Origin: Pogonophryne albipinna
Lineage: Eukaryota > Chordata > Actinopteri > Perciformes > Artedidraconidae
Length of the DNA stretch: 64,000 bases
Reading direction: 5' to 3'
Assembly: GCA_028583405.1 (NCBI GenBank)
Contig: CM053261.1
Span: 12,580,459 to 12,644,458, forward strand
Positions 54,727 through 63,946 of the stretch are shown here, one piece after another (the stretch's first letter is position 1; each line of letters starts with the position of its first letter). The notes beneath the pieces were generated by a model that was not told the DNA's origin, made no database searches, and saw nothing but the letters and a program-made list of their open reading frames with translations. The position numbers and the translations under genes are program-made.

Positions 54727-54819
54727 CATGTAAATTGTTGTTTTTTTCGCATATTTCGAGAAACTATTACTATGTCGTATTTTGCATATTTTAGACAAAC
54801 TAAACTAATAATTATCCTA

Positions 54820-54892
54820 TTCCATTACCGGTAGCTTGAACCCGGGCCACCTGGGTGAGAACCAGGAATCCTAACCGCTAGACCATATGGGA
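54820..54892 (-). tRNA. tRNA-Glu(CTC)
   Basis: 73 nt; as 44753 but with an extra T-arm base. Confidence 0.62.
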
Positions 54893-54988
54893 CATGTTAA
54901 TTGTTGTTTTTTTTGCATATTTTTGAGAAACTATACTATGTGGTATTTTGCATATTTTCGACAAACTAAACTATACTAATATATCCTA

Positions 54989-55059
54989 TTCCCATACCGG
55001 GAGTTGAACCCGGGCCACATGGGTGAGAACCAGGAATCCTAACGCTAGACCATATGGGA
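54989..55059 (-). tRNA. tRNA-Glu(CTC)
   Basis: 71 nt; D-arm base missing. Confidence 0.68.
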
Positions 55060-55151
55060 CATGTTAATTGTTGTTTTTTCGCATCTTTGCGAGAAACTAT
55101 ACTATGTGGTATTTTGCATATTTTAGACAAACTAAACTAATAATTATCCTA

Positions 55152-55224
55152 TTCCCATACCGGTAGCTTGAAACCGGGCCACCTGGGTGAGAACCAGGAA
55201 TCCTAACCGCTAGACCATATGGGA
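55152..55224 (-). tRNA. tRNA-Glu(CTC)
   Basis: 73 nt; TAGCT T-arm variant with an inserted base. Confidence 0.62.
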
Positions 55225-55315
55225 CATGTTAATTGTTGTTTTTCGCATTTTTGCGAGAAACTATACTATGTGGTATTTTGCATATTTTAGACAAACTAAA
55301 CTAATAATTATCCTA

Positions 55316-55387
55316 TTCCCATACCGGGAGTTGAACCCGGGCCACCTGGGTGAGAACCAGGAATCCTAACCGCTAGACCATATGGGA
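55316..55387 (-). tRNA. tRNA-Glu(CTC), consensus
   Basis: Matches the reference unit throughout. Confidence 0.93.
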
Positions 55388-55486
55388 CATGTTAATTGTT
55401 GTTTTTTTTGCATATTTTCAAGATACTATACTATGTGGTATTTTGCATATTTTAGACAAACTAAACTATACTAATTAATTATCCTA

Positions 55487-55558
55487 TTCCCATACAGGGA
55501 GTTGAACCCGGGCCACCTGGGTGAGAACCAGGAATCCTAACCGCTAGACCATATGGGA
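55487..55558 (-). tRNA. tRNA-Glu(CTC)
   Basis: 72 nt; only G65U. Confidence 0.85.
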
Positions 55559-55649
55559 CATGTTAATTGTTGTTTTTTTGCATATTTTCAAGAAACTATA
55601 CTATGTGGTATTTTGCATATTTTAGACAAACTAAACTATAATTATCCTA

Positions 55650-55721
55650 TTCCCATACCGGGAGTTGAACCCGGGCCACCTGGGTGAGAACCAGGAATCC
55701 TAACCGCTAGACCATATGGGA
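55650..55721 (-). tRNA. tRNA-Glu(CTC), consensus
   Basis: Matches the reference unit throughout. Confidence 0.93.
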
Positions 55722-55814
55722 CATGTTAATTGTTGTTTTTTTGCATATTTTCAAGATAATATACTATGTGGTATTTTGCATATTTTAGACAAACTAAACT
55801 AATAATTATCCTTA

Positions 55815-55885
55815 TTCCCATACCGGGAGTTGAACCGGGCCACCTGGGTGAGAACCAGGAATCCTAACCGCTAGACCATATGGAA
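55815..55885 (-). tRNA. tRNA-Glu(CTC)
   Basis: 71 nt; T-stem base missing, one acceptor change. Confidence 0.68.
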
Positions 55886-55982
55886 CATGTTAATTGTTTG
55901 TTTTTTTGCATATTTTCAAGAAACTATACTATGTGGTATTTTGCATAATTTTAGACAAACTAAATCTAATAATTATATCCTA

Positions 55983-56054
55983 TTCCCATACCGGGAGTTG
56001 AACCCGGGCCACCTGGGTGAGAACCAGGAATCCTAACCGCTAGACCATATGGGA
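55983..56054 (-). tRNA. tRNA-Glu(CTC), consensus
   Basis: Matches the reference unit throughout. Confidence 0.93.
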
Positions 56055-56152
56055 CATGTTAATTGTTGTTTTTTTGCATATTTTCAAGATACTATACTAA
56101 TGTGGTATTTTGCATAATTTAGACAAACTAAACTATACCTAATAATATCCTA

Positions 56153-56223
56153 TTCCCATACCGGAGTTGAACCCGGGCCACATGGGTGAGAACCAGGAAT
56201 CCTAACCGCTAGACCATATGGGA
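56153..56223 (-). tRNA. tRNA-Glu(CTC)
   Basis: 71 nt; T-stem base missing, one change by the anticodon stem. Confidence 0.68.
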
Positions 56224-56315
56224 CATTGTTAATTGTTGTTTTTCGCATATTTTCGAGAAACTATACTATGTGGTATTTTGCATATTTTAGACAAACTAAA
56301 CTAATAATTATCCTA

Positions 56316-56387
56316 TTCCCATACCGGGAGTTGAACCCAGGCCACCTGGGTGAGAACCAGGAATCCTAACCGCTAGACCATATGGGA
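56316..56387 (-). tRNA. tRNA-Glu(CTC)
   Basis: 72 nt; only C50U. Confidence 0.87.
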
Positions 56388-56484
56388 CATGTTAATTGGT
56401 TGTTTTTTGCATATTTTCAAGAAACTATACTATGTGGTATTTTGCATAATTTAGACAAACTAAACTATACTAATTATTATCCTA

Positions 56485-56556
56485 TTCCCATACAGGGAGT
56501 TGAACCCGGGCCACCTGGGTGAGAACCAGGAATCCTAACCGCTAGACCATATGGGA
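56485..56556 (-). tRNA. tRNA-Glu(CTC)
   Basis: 72 nt; only G65U. Confidence 0.85.
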
Positions 56557-56649
56557 CATGTTAATTGTTGTTTTTTTTGCATATTTTCAAGATAATATAC
56601 TATGTGGTATTTTGCATATTTTAGACAAACTAAACTAATAATTATCCTA

Positions 56650-56721
56650 TTCCCATACCGGGAGTTGAACCCGGGCCACCTGGGTGAGAACCAGGAATCC
56701 TAACCGCTAGACCATATGGGA
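56650..56721 (-). tRNA. tRNA-Glu(CTC), consensus
   Basis: Matches the reference unit throughout. Confidence 0.93.
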
Positions 56722-56819
56722 CATGTTAATTGTTGTTTTTTTGCATATTTTCGAGAAACTATACTATGTGGTATTTTGCATATTTTCGACAAACTAAACT
56801 AAACCTAATAATTATCCTA

Positions 56820-56891
56820 TTCCCATACCGGGAGTTGAACCCGGGCCACCTGGGTGAGAACCAGGAATCCTAACCGCTAGACCATATGGGA
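56820..56891 (-). tRNA. tRNA-Glu(CTC), consensus
   Basis: Matches the reference unit throughout. Confidence 0.93.
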
Positions 56892-56984
56892 CATGTTAAT
56901 TGTTGTTTTTTTCGCATATTTTCGAGATACTATACTATGTGGTATTTTGCATATTTTAGACAAACTAAACTAATAATTATCCTA

Positions 56985-57055
56985 TTCCCATACCGGGAGT
57001 TGAACCGGGCCACCTGGGTGAGAACCAGGAATCCTAACCGCTAGACCATATGGGA
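56985..57055 (-). tRNA. tRNA-Glu(CTC)
   Basis: 71 nt; T-stem base missing. Confidence 0.72.
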
Positions 57056-57152
57056 CATGTTAATTGTTGTTTTTTTGCATATTTTCGAGAAACTATACTA
57101 TGTGGTATTTTGCATATTTTAGACAAACTAAACTATACTAATAATTATCCTA

Positions 57153-57224
57153 TTCCCATACCGGGAGTTGAACCCGGGCCACCTGGGTGAGAACCAGGAA
57201 TCCTAACCGCTAGACCATATGGGA
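57153..57224 (-). tRNA. tRNA-Glu(CTC), consensus
   Basis: Matches the reference unit throughout. Confidence 0.93.
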
Positions 57225-57320
57225 CATGTTAATTGTTGTTTTTTTGCATATTTTCGAGAAACTATACTATGTGGTATTTTGCATATTTTAGACAAACTAA
57301 ACTATACTAATTATATCCTA

Positions 57321-57392
57321 TTCCCATACCGGGAGTTGAACCCGGGCCACCTGGGTGAGAACCAGGAATCCTAACCGCTAGACCATATGGGA
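57321..57392 (-). tRNA. tRNA-Glu(CTC), consensus
   Basis: Matches the reference unit throughout. Confidence 0.93.
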
Positions 57393-57490
57393 CATGTTAA
57401 TTGTTGTTTTTTTGCAATATTTTCGAGATACTATACTATGTGGTATTTTGCATATTTTCGACAAACTAAACTATACTAATAACTATCCTA

Positions 57491-57560
57491 TTCCCATACC
57501 GGGAGTTGAACCGGGCCACATGGGTGAGAACCAGGAATCCTAACGCTAGACCATATGGGA
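57491..57560 (-). tRNA. tRNA-Glu(CTC)
   Basis: 70 nt; bases missing in T stem and D arm. Confidence 0.62.
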
Positions 57561-57656
57561 CATGTTAATTGTTGTTTTTTCGCATATTTGCGAGAAACTA
57601 TACTATGTGGTATTTTGCATATTTTCGACAAACTAAACTAAACTAATAATATCCTA

Positions 57657-57728
57657 TTCCCATACCGGGAGTTGAACCCGGAACACCTGGGTGAGAACCA
57701 GGAATCCTAACCGATAGACCATATGGGA
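57657..57728 (-). tRNA. tRNA-Glu(CTC)
   Basis: Variable-region changes and G15U. Confidence 0.68.
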
Positions 57729-57819
57729 CATGTAAATTGTTGTTTTTTCGCATATTTCGAGATACTATACTATGTGGTATTAAGCATATTTTAGACCAAC
57801 TATACCAATAAATATCCTA

Positions 57820-57890
57820 TTCCAATTCCGGGAGTTGAACACGGGCCACATGGGTGAGAACCAGGAATCCTACCGCTAGACCATATGGGA
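57820..57890 (-). tRNA. tRNA-Glu(CTC), degenerate
   Basis: 71 nt; altered acceptor 3' strand, G52U, D-arm deletion. Confidence 0.6.
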
Positions 57891-57988
57891 CATGTTAATT
57901 GTTGTTTTTTTGCATATTTTCGAAGATACTATACTATGTGGTATTTTGCATATTTTAGACAAACTAAACTATACTAATTATTATCCTA

Positions 57989-58059
57989 TTCCCATACAGG
58001 GAGTTGAACCTTGCCAACTGGGTGAGAACCAGGAGTCCTAACCGCTAGACCATATGGGA
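57989..58059 (-). tRNA. tRNA-Glu(CTC)
   Basis: 71 nt; G65U, T-stem changes, U25C. Confidence 0.62.
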
Positions 58060-58152
58060 CATTGTTAATTGTTGTTTTTTTGCATATTTTCGAAGAAACT
58101 ATACTATGTGGTATTTTGCATATTTTAGACAAACTAAACTATAATTATCCTA

Positions 58153-58224
58153 TTCCCATACCGGGAGTTGAACCGAGGCCACCTGGTGAGAACCAGGAAT
58201 CCTAACCGCTTAGACCATATGGGA
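58153..58224 (-). tRNA. tRNA-Glu(CTC)
   Basis: T-stem change; compensating one-base loss (anticodon stem side) and gain (D arm). Confidence 0.62.
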
Positions 58225-58316
58225 CATGTTAATTGTTGTTTTTTGCATATTTTCAAGATAACTATACTATTGGTATTTTGCATATTTTAGACAAACTAAA
58301 CTAATAAATTATCCTA

Positions 58317-58387
58317 TTCCCATACCGGGAGTTGAATCCGGGCCACCTGGGTGAGAACCAGGATCCTAACCGCTAGACCATATGGGA
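58317..58387 (-). tRNA. tRNA-Glu(CTC)
   Basis: 71 nt; G53A and one base missing near residue 26. Confidence 0.65.
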
Positions 58388-58474
58388 CATGTTAATTGTT
58401 GTTTTTTTGCATATTTGTGAGAAACTATACTATGTGGTATTTTGCATATTTTAGACAAACTAAACATAATCCTA

Positions 58475-58546
58475 TTCCCATACCGGGAGTTGAACCCAGG
58501 CCACCTGGGTGAGAACCAGGAATCCTAACCGCTAGACCATATGGGA
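58475..58546 (-). tRNA. tRNA-Glu(CTC)
   Basis: 72 nt; only C50U. Confidence 0.87.
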
Positions 58547-58642
58547 CATGTTAATTGTTGTTTTTTTGCATATTTCAAGATAATATACTATGTGGTATTT
58601 TGCATAATTTAGACAAACTAAACTATACTAATAATTATCCTA

Positions 58643-58714
58643 TTCCCATACCGGGAGTTGAACCCGGGCCACATGGGTGAGAACCAGGAATCCTAACCGC
58701 TAGACCATATGGGA
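58643..58714 (-). tRNA. tRNA-Glu(CTC)
   Basis: 72 nt; one change next to the anticodon stem (plus CACATGGG). Confidence 0.82.
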
Positions 58715-58806
58715 CTTGTTAATTGTTGTTTTTTTGCATATTTTCAAGATACTATACTATGTGGTATTTTGCATATTTTAGACAAACTAAACTAATAATT
58801 ATCCTA

Positions 58807-58878
58807 TTCCCATACCGGGAGTTGAACCCAGGCCACCTGGGTGAGAACCAGGAATCCTAACCGCTAGACCATATGGGA
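58807..58878 (-). tRNA. tRNA-Glu(CTC)
   Basis: 72 nt; only C50U. Confidence 0.87.
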
Positions 58879-58975
58879 CATGTTAATTGTTGTTTTTTTG
58901 CATATTTTCAAGAAACTATACTATGTGGTATTTTGCATAATTTAGACAAACTAAACTATACTAATTATTATCCTA

Positions 58976-59047
58976 TTCCCATACCGGGAGTTGAACCCGG
59001 GCCACCTGGGTGAGAACCAGGAATCCTAACCGCTAGACCATATGGGA
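58976..59047 (-). tRNA. tRNA-Glu(CTC), consensus
   Basis: Matches the reference unit throughout. Confidence 0.93.
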
Positions 59048-59142
59048 CATGTTAATTGTTGTTTTTTTTGCATATTTTCAAGATAACTATACTATGTGGT
59101 ATTTTGCATAATTTTAGACAAACTAAACTAATAATTATCCTA

Positions 59143-59214
59143 TTCCCATACCGGGAGTTGAACCCGGGCCACCTGGGTGAGAACCAGGAATCCTAACCGC
59201 TAGACCATATGGGA
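59143..59214 (-). tRNA. tRNA-Glu(CTC), consensus
   Basis: Matches the reference unit throughout. Confidence 0.93.
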
Positions 59215-59310
59215 CATGTTAATTGTTGTTTTTTTTGCATATTTTCGAGAAACTATACTATGTGGTATTTTGCATATTTTCGACAAACTAAACTAACAAT
59301 AAATATCCTA

Positions 59311-59382
59311 TTCCCATACCGGGAGTTGAACCCGGAACACCTGGGTGAGAACCAGGAATCCTAACCGATAGACAATATGGGA
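59311..59382 (-). tRNA. tRNA-Glu(CTC), A box altered
   Basis: G9U, G15U and variable-region changes. Confidence 0.65.
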
Positions 59383-59479
59383 CATGTAAATTGTTGTTTT
59401 TTTCGCATATTTTCGAGATAACTATACTATGTGGTATTTTGCATATTTTAGACCAACTAAACTATACCAATATATCCTA

Positions 59480-59551
59480 TTCCCATACCGGGAGTTGAAC
59501 CCGGGCCACCTGGGTGAGAACCAGGAATCCTAACCGCTAGACCATATGGGA
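59480..59551 (-). tRNA. tRNA-Glu(CTC), consensus
   Basis: Matches the reference unit throughout. Confidence 0.93.
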
Positions 59552-59643
59552 CATGTTAATTGTTGTTTTTTTGCATATTTTCAAGATACTATACTATGTG
59601 GTATTTTGCATATTTTAGACAAACTAAACTAATAATTATCCTA

Positions 59644-59715
59644 TTCCCATACCGGGAGTTGAACCCGGGCCACCTGGGTGAGAACCAGGAATCCTAACCG
59701 CTAGACCATATGGGA
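59644..59715 (-). tRNA. tRNA-Glu(CTC), consensus
   Basis: Matches the reference unit throughout. Confidence 0.93.
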
Positions 59716-59812
59716 CATGTTAATTGTTGTTTTTTTGCATATTTTCGAGAAACTATACTATGTGGTATTTTGCATAATTTAGACAAACTAAACTATACTA
59801 ATTATTATCCTA

Positions 59813-59884
59813 TTCCCATACAGGGAGTTGAACCCAGGCCACCTGGGTGAGAACCAGGAATCCTAACCGCTAGACCATATGGGA
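59813..59884 (-). tRNA. tRNA-Glu(CTC)
   Basis: 72 nt; G65U and C50U. Confidence 0.82.
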
Positions 59885-59976
59885 CATGTTAATTGTTGTT
59901 TTTTTGCATATTTTCGAGATACTATACTATGTGGTATTTTGCATATTTTAGACAAACTAAACTAATAATTATCCTA

Positions 59977-60048
59977 TTCCCATACCGGGAGTTGAACCCG
60001 GGCCACCTGGGTGAGAACCAGGAATCCTAACCGCTAGGCCATATGGGA
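59977..60048 (-). tRNA. tRNA-Glu(CTC)
   Basis: 72 nt; only U11C. Confidence 0.85.
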
Positions 60049-60140
60049 CATGTTAATTGTTGTTTTTTTGCATATTTTCAAGATAATATACTATGTGGTA
60101 TTTTGCATATTTTAGACAAACTAAACTAATAATTATCCTA

Positions 60141-60212
60141 TTCCCATACCGGGAGTTGAACCCGGGCCACCTGGGTGAGAACCAGGAATCCTAACCGATA
60201 GACCATATGGGA
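60141..60212 (-). tRNA. tRNA-Glu(CTC)
   Basis: 72 nt; only G15U. Confidence 0.8.
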
Positions 60213-60309
60213 CATGTAATTGTTGTTTTTTTGCATATTTTCGAGATACTATACTATGTGGTATTTAGCATATTTTAGACCAACTAAACTATACCAATAA
60301 ATGATCCTA

Positions 60310-60381
60310 TTCCCATACCGGGAGTTGAACACAGGCCACATGGGTGAGATACAGGAATCCTAACCGCTAGACCATATGGGA
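60310..60381 (-). tRNA. tRNA-Glu(CTC)
   Basis: T-stem and anticodon-stem changes as in 50210, but with consensus acceptor. Confidence 0.68.
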
Positions 60382-60474
60382 CATGTTAATTGTTTGTTTT
60401 TTGCATATTTTCGAGATAACTATACTATGTGGTATTTTGCATATTTTAGACAAACTAAACTAATAATTATCCTA

Positions 60475-60546
60475 TTCCCATACCGGGAGTTGAACCCGGG
60501 CCACCTGGGTGAGAACCAGGAATCCTAACCGCTAGACCATATGGGA
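60475..60546 (-). tRNA. tRNA-Glu(CTC), consensus
   Basis: Matches the reference unit throughout. Confidence 0.93.
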
Positions 60547-60643
60547 CATGTTAATTGTTGTTTTTTTGCATATTTTCGAGAAACTATACTATGTGGTATT
60601 TTGCATAATTTAGACAAACTAAACTATACTAATTATTATCCTA

Positions 60644-60716
60644 TTCCCATACAGGGAGTTGAACCCGGGCCACCTGGGTGAAAAACGAGGAATCCTAACC
60701 GCTAGACCATATGGGA
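60644..60716 (-). tRNA. tRNA-Glu(TTC)-like
   Basis: 73 nt; C34U with an inserted base in the anticodon stem, G65U. Confidence 0.65.
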
Positions 60717-60809
60717 CATGTTAATTGTTGTTTTTTTGCATATTTTCAAGATACTATACTATGTGGATATTTTGCATATTTTCGACAAACTAAACTAATA
60801 ATTATCCTA

Positions 60810-60881
60810 TTCCCATACCGGGAGTCTGAACCCGGGCCACCTGGGTGAGAACAGGAATCCTAACCGCTAGACCATATGGGA
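60810..60881 (-). tRNA. tRNA-Glu(CTC)
   Basis: 72 nt by compensating indels. Counterpart units 40639 and 50707 lack the anticodon, yet here it is present. Confidence 0.62.
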
Positions 60882-60976
60882 CATGTTAATTGTTGTTTTT
60901 TGCATATTTTCGAGAAACTATACTATGTGGTATTTTGCATATTTAGACAAACTAAACTAAACCAATAAATATCCTA

Positions 60977-61048
60977 TTCCCATACCGGGAGTGGAACCCG
61001 GGCCACATGGGTGAGAACCAGGAATCCTAACCGCTAGACCATATGGGA
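60977..61048 (-). tRNA. tRNA-Glu(CTC)
   Basis: T-loop change (plus GTGGAA) and one change next to the anticodon stem. Confidence 0.72.
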
Positions 61049-61141
61049 CATGATAAATGTTTTTTTTTAAAATATTTTCGAGATAATATACTAAGTGGTA
61101 TTTTGCATATTTTCGGACAAACTAAACCAAAAAATATCCTA

Positions 61142-61204
61142 TTCCCATACCGGGAGTTGAACCCGGGCCACCTGGGTGAGAACCAGGAATCCTAACCGCT
61201 AGAC
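61142..61204 (-). pseudogene. tRNA-Glu interrupted by hAT copy 3
   Basis: 3' part up to the TSD; 5' part resumes at 62832-62841. Confidence 0.9.
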
Positions 61205-61624
61205 CAGGGGTCTCCAACCTTGCTCCACCTGAGAGCTACTTTGAAACAATGAAAGTGGCCAAGAGCTACTTGCATCACATCACTTACATTTATTCACATA
61301 GCCCTCATCAGTTGAATTAAGCTACTTTTGTACACGTGTGAAATTTCAATACCTAAAGCTTATCAAAGATCTTGACTTCACATCAAGGTCCAAGAAAACG
61401 AAAATGTCTCACTTCTTATTATGGCCCACATAGTAAATACATCACCTTAATCACCACCTTACAAGCATCTTATGGCACGTGTAAAATAAGTGCATTCACT
61501 CTTTTTTACAGTAGTGAGATGAATGACGCTGCATGGAGTCACCATAGAGGTGTATGCTGGAGTGTACCACTTAGGTTCACTCTAATAGTCATTTAAATGT
61601 TCATCAGTCGGTCTTGTTCTGTAT

Positions 61625-61830
61625 TTAGATTTCATTCATGCCAGAAAAAGCTGCTTCACAAAGGTATGTAGAGCCAAATAAAGCAGACATGTTCAGTGCT
61701 GCTTGGTGAATGTTCTTATAGTTTTCTGGGTCTACAAGGCTCCAGAAATGTTGTGAGTTTTGCTGAGACTTCAGCTGAACATGATTTTGGAGATTTATAA
61801 CCTCCATCTCCATCTGGATTGACACTGAAC
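61625..61830 (-). pseudogene. hAT dimerisation-domain relic, copy 3
   Basis: Same relic and same break as copies 1 and 2. Confidence 0.75.
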
Positions 61831-61838
61831 AGTTCAGT

Positions 61839-61902
61839 CTTCTTCTTCTTCTTCTTCTTCTTCTTCTTCTTCTTCTTCTTCTTCTTCTTCTTCTTCTTCT
61901 TC
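61839..61902. repeat. (CTT)n microsatellite, copy 3
   Basis: One triplet longer than the other copies. Confidence 0.95.
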
Positions 61903-62941
61903 GTGTTGACATTAAATTATAAACCATAATAAATCAATTGTATAGGTCTAGCCTCCCTATATCTGTGTGTGACATTTTTTCCATTCTCAAAAACAAAAAA
62001 CTAATACTGCTGCAGTCTAGCTGCAGCTTCTAGCAACGGTCTTCTGTTAAAGAAAGGACACTGAAGGTCCTGAATGTGGCATCACTAACATGACTTATGT
62101 CTGAACACAGCAGACAACAGGAGTATTTACAACAGCATATCAAAGCAAAAATAGTGCATGTGGGTGCACACTTATTCTCTGTCTTACTGTTCCATTAATC
62201 CCATGAATGTATAAGACTAAGTTAGCTTCATCATCTCAATCAGTGATTAAGTGAATAATAACGTTTCTATCGGGTCACTATCAGCCTGTCACTCATTATT
62301 TTCAGGAGGGGGCGGGGTTTGGAGGAACGGAGGAGACGGTGATCGCGGAAGCTTTCTTCCTGCCTTCACAAACTTTACACAATTATTTATCAACTGAAAA
62401 TAGCAAGAGGACATTCATACTCTGCAATCCAAGACTTGATTAAATCCACCAAAAACCTGACATGACGATAACGAGTGTTTTTCAAAAACACAAATCCCTC
62501 CCTGTGTGTCTCTGAGCCGCAGCGACACGGCCTGATTCAGAGCGGGTCATTCTGCTGTTGGTTCTGGACTGGTGTTGCTGGAGAAAGCAGACTGCTCCGT
62601 GTGTGGTGTCGCTGTGCCGCTGTCACGTCTGTTCCTTGATCTCTGCGTCCACCGACCGATTTGATATTCGTGTGACAGAAAAAAATCTAAAATCAAAAAA
62701 CTTTATTGTCCAAAATCAAGAAGCAACCTTACTACGCGCTATGATCGATAATCGAGCGGCGAGCTGCTGAAAAGCTGCCCGCGAGCTACCGGTAGCTCAC
62801 GATCGACGTGTTGGAGACCCCTGCGCTAGACCCATATGGGACATTGTTAATTGTTGTTTTTTTTGCATATTTTCTAGAAACTATACTAATGTGGTATTTT
62901 GCATAATTTAGACAAACTAAACTATACTAATTATTATCCTA

Positions 62942-63014
62942 TTCCCAATACCGGGAGTTGAACCCAGGCCACCTGGGTGAGAACCAGGAATCCTAACCGC
63001 TAGACCATATGGGA
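62942..63014 (-). tRNA. tRNA-Glu(CTC)
   Basis: 73 nt; same as 42753 and 52820. Confidence 0.7.
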
Positions 63015-63111
63015 CATGTTACTTGTTGTTTTTTTGCCTATTTTCAAGATACTATACTATGTGGTATTTTGCATAATTTAGACAAACTAAATTATACTAA
63101 TTATTATCTTA

Positions 63112-63181
63112 TTCCCATAAAGGGTTGAACCAGGGCCACCTTGGTGAGAACCAGGAGTCCTAACCGCTAGACCATATGGGA
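63112..63181 (-). tRNA. tRNA-Glu(CTC)
   Basis: 70 nt; as 42923 with a 2-base loss in the T stem. Confidence 0.6.
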
Positions 63182-63278
63182 CTTGTTAATTGTTGTTTTA
63201 TTGCATATTTTCAAGATACTATACAATGTGGTATTTTGCATAATTTAGACCAACTAAACTATACCAACAAATATCCTA

Positions 63279-63349
63279 TTCCAATTCCGGGAGTTGAACA
63301 CGGGCCACATGGGTGAGAACCAGGAATCCTAACCGTAGACCATATGGGA
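63279..63349 (-). tRNA. tRNA-Glu(CTC), degenerate
   Basis: 71 nt; same as 43092. Confidence 0.6.
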
Positions 63350-63446
63350 CATGTAAATTGCTGTTTTTTTGCATATTTTCGAGAAACTATACTATGTGGT
63401 ATTTTGCATAATTTAGACAAACTAAACTATACTAATTATTATCCTA

Positions 63447-63518
63447 TTCCCATACAGGGAGTTGAACCCAGGCCACCTGGGTGAGAACCAGGAATCCTAA
63501 ACGCAAGACCATATGGGA
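63447..63518 (-). tRNA. tRNA-Glu(CTC)
   Basis: Same variant set as 43260. Confidence 0.65.
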
Positions 63519-63615
63519 CTTGTTAATTGTTGTTTTTTTGCATATTTTCAAGATAATATACTATGTGGTATTTTGCATATTTTAGACAAACTAAACTATA
63601 CTAATAATTATCCTA

Positions 63616-63687
63616 TTCCCATACCGGGAGTTGAAACCGGAACACCTGGGTGAGAACCAGGAATCCTAACCGATAGACCATATGGGA
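63616..63687 (-). tRNA. tRNA-Glu(CTC)
   Basis: Same variant set as 43429. Confidence 0.65.
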
Positions 63688-63783
63688 CATGTAAATTGTT
63701 GTTTTTTCGCATATTTCGAGATACTATACTATGTGGTATTAAGCATATTTTAGACCAACTAAACTATACCAATAAATATCCTA

Positions 63784-63855
63784 TTCCAATTCCAGGAGTT
63801 GAACACGGGCCACATGGGTGAGAACCAGGAATCCTAACCGCTAGACCATATGGGA
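63784..63855 (-). tRNA. tRNA-Glu(CTC)
   Basis: Same variant set as 43597. Confidence 0.65.
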
Positions 63856-63946
63856 CATGTTCAAAAATTTTTTTTTCATATTTTCAAGATAATATACTAT
63901 GTGGTATTTTGCGTATTTTAGACAAACTAAACTAATAATTATCCTA

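Larger units (their letters stand above)
51090..61204. repeat. higher-order repeat, copy B (51 tRNA units + hAT)
   Basis: 10,115 bp, again 50 whole units plus one interrupted. The first ~3.9 kb is nearly identical to copy A; the rest is closer to consensus and has scattered single-base indels. Confidence 0.9.
61205..62823 (-). mobile_element. hAT element inside a tRNA gene, copy 3
   Basis: 1,619 bp; differs from copies 1 and 2 by a few one-base indels and one extra CTT. TSD 61197-61204 and 62824-62831. Confidence 0.92.
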
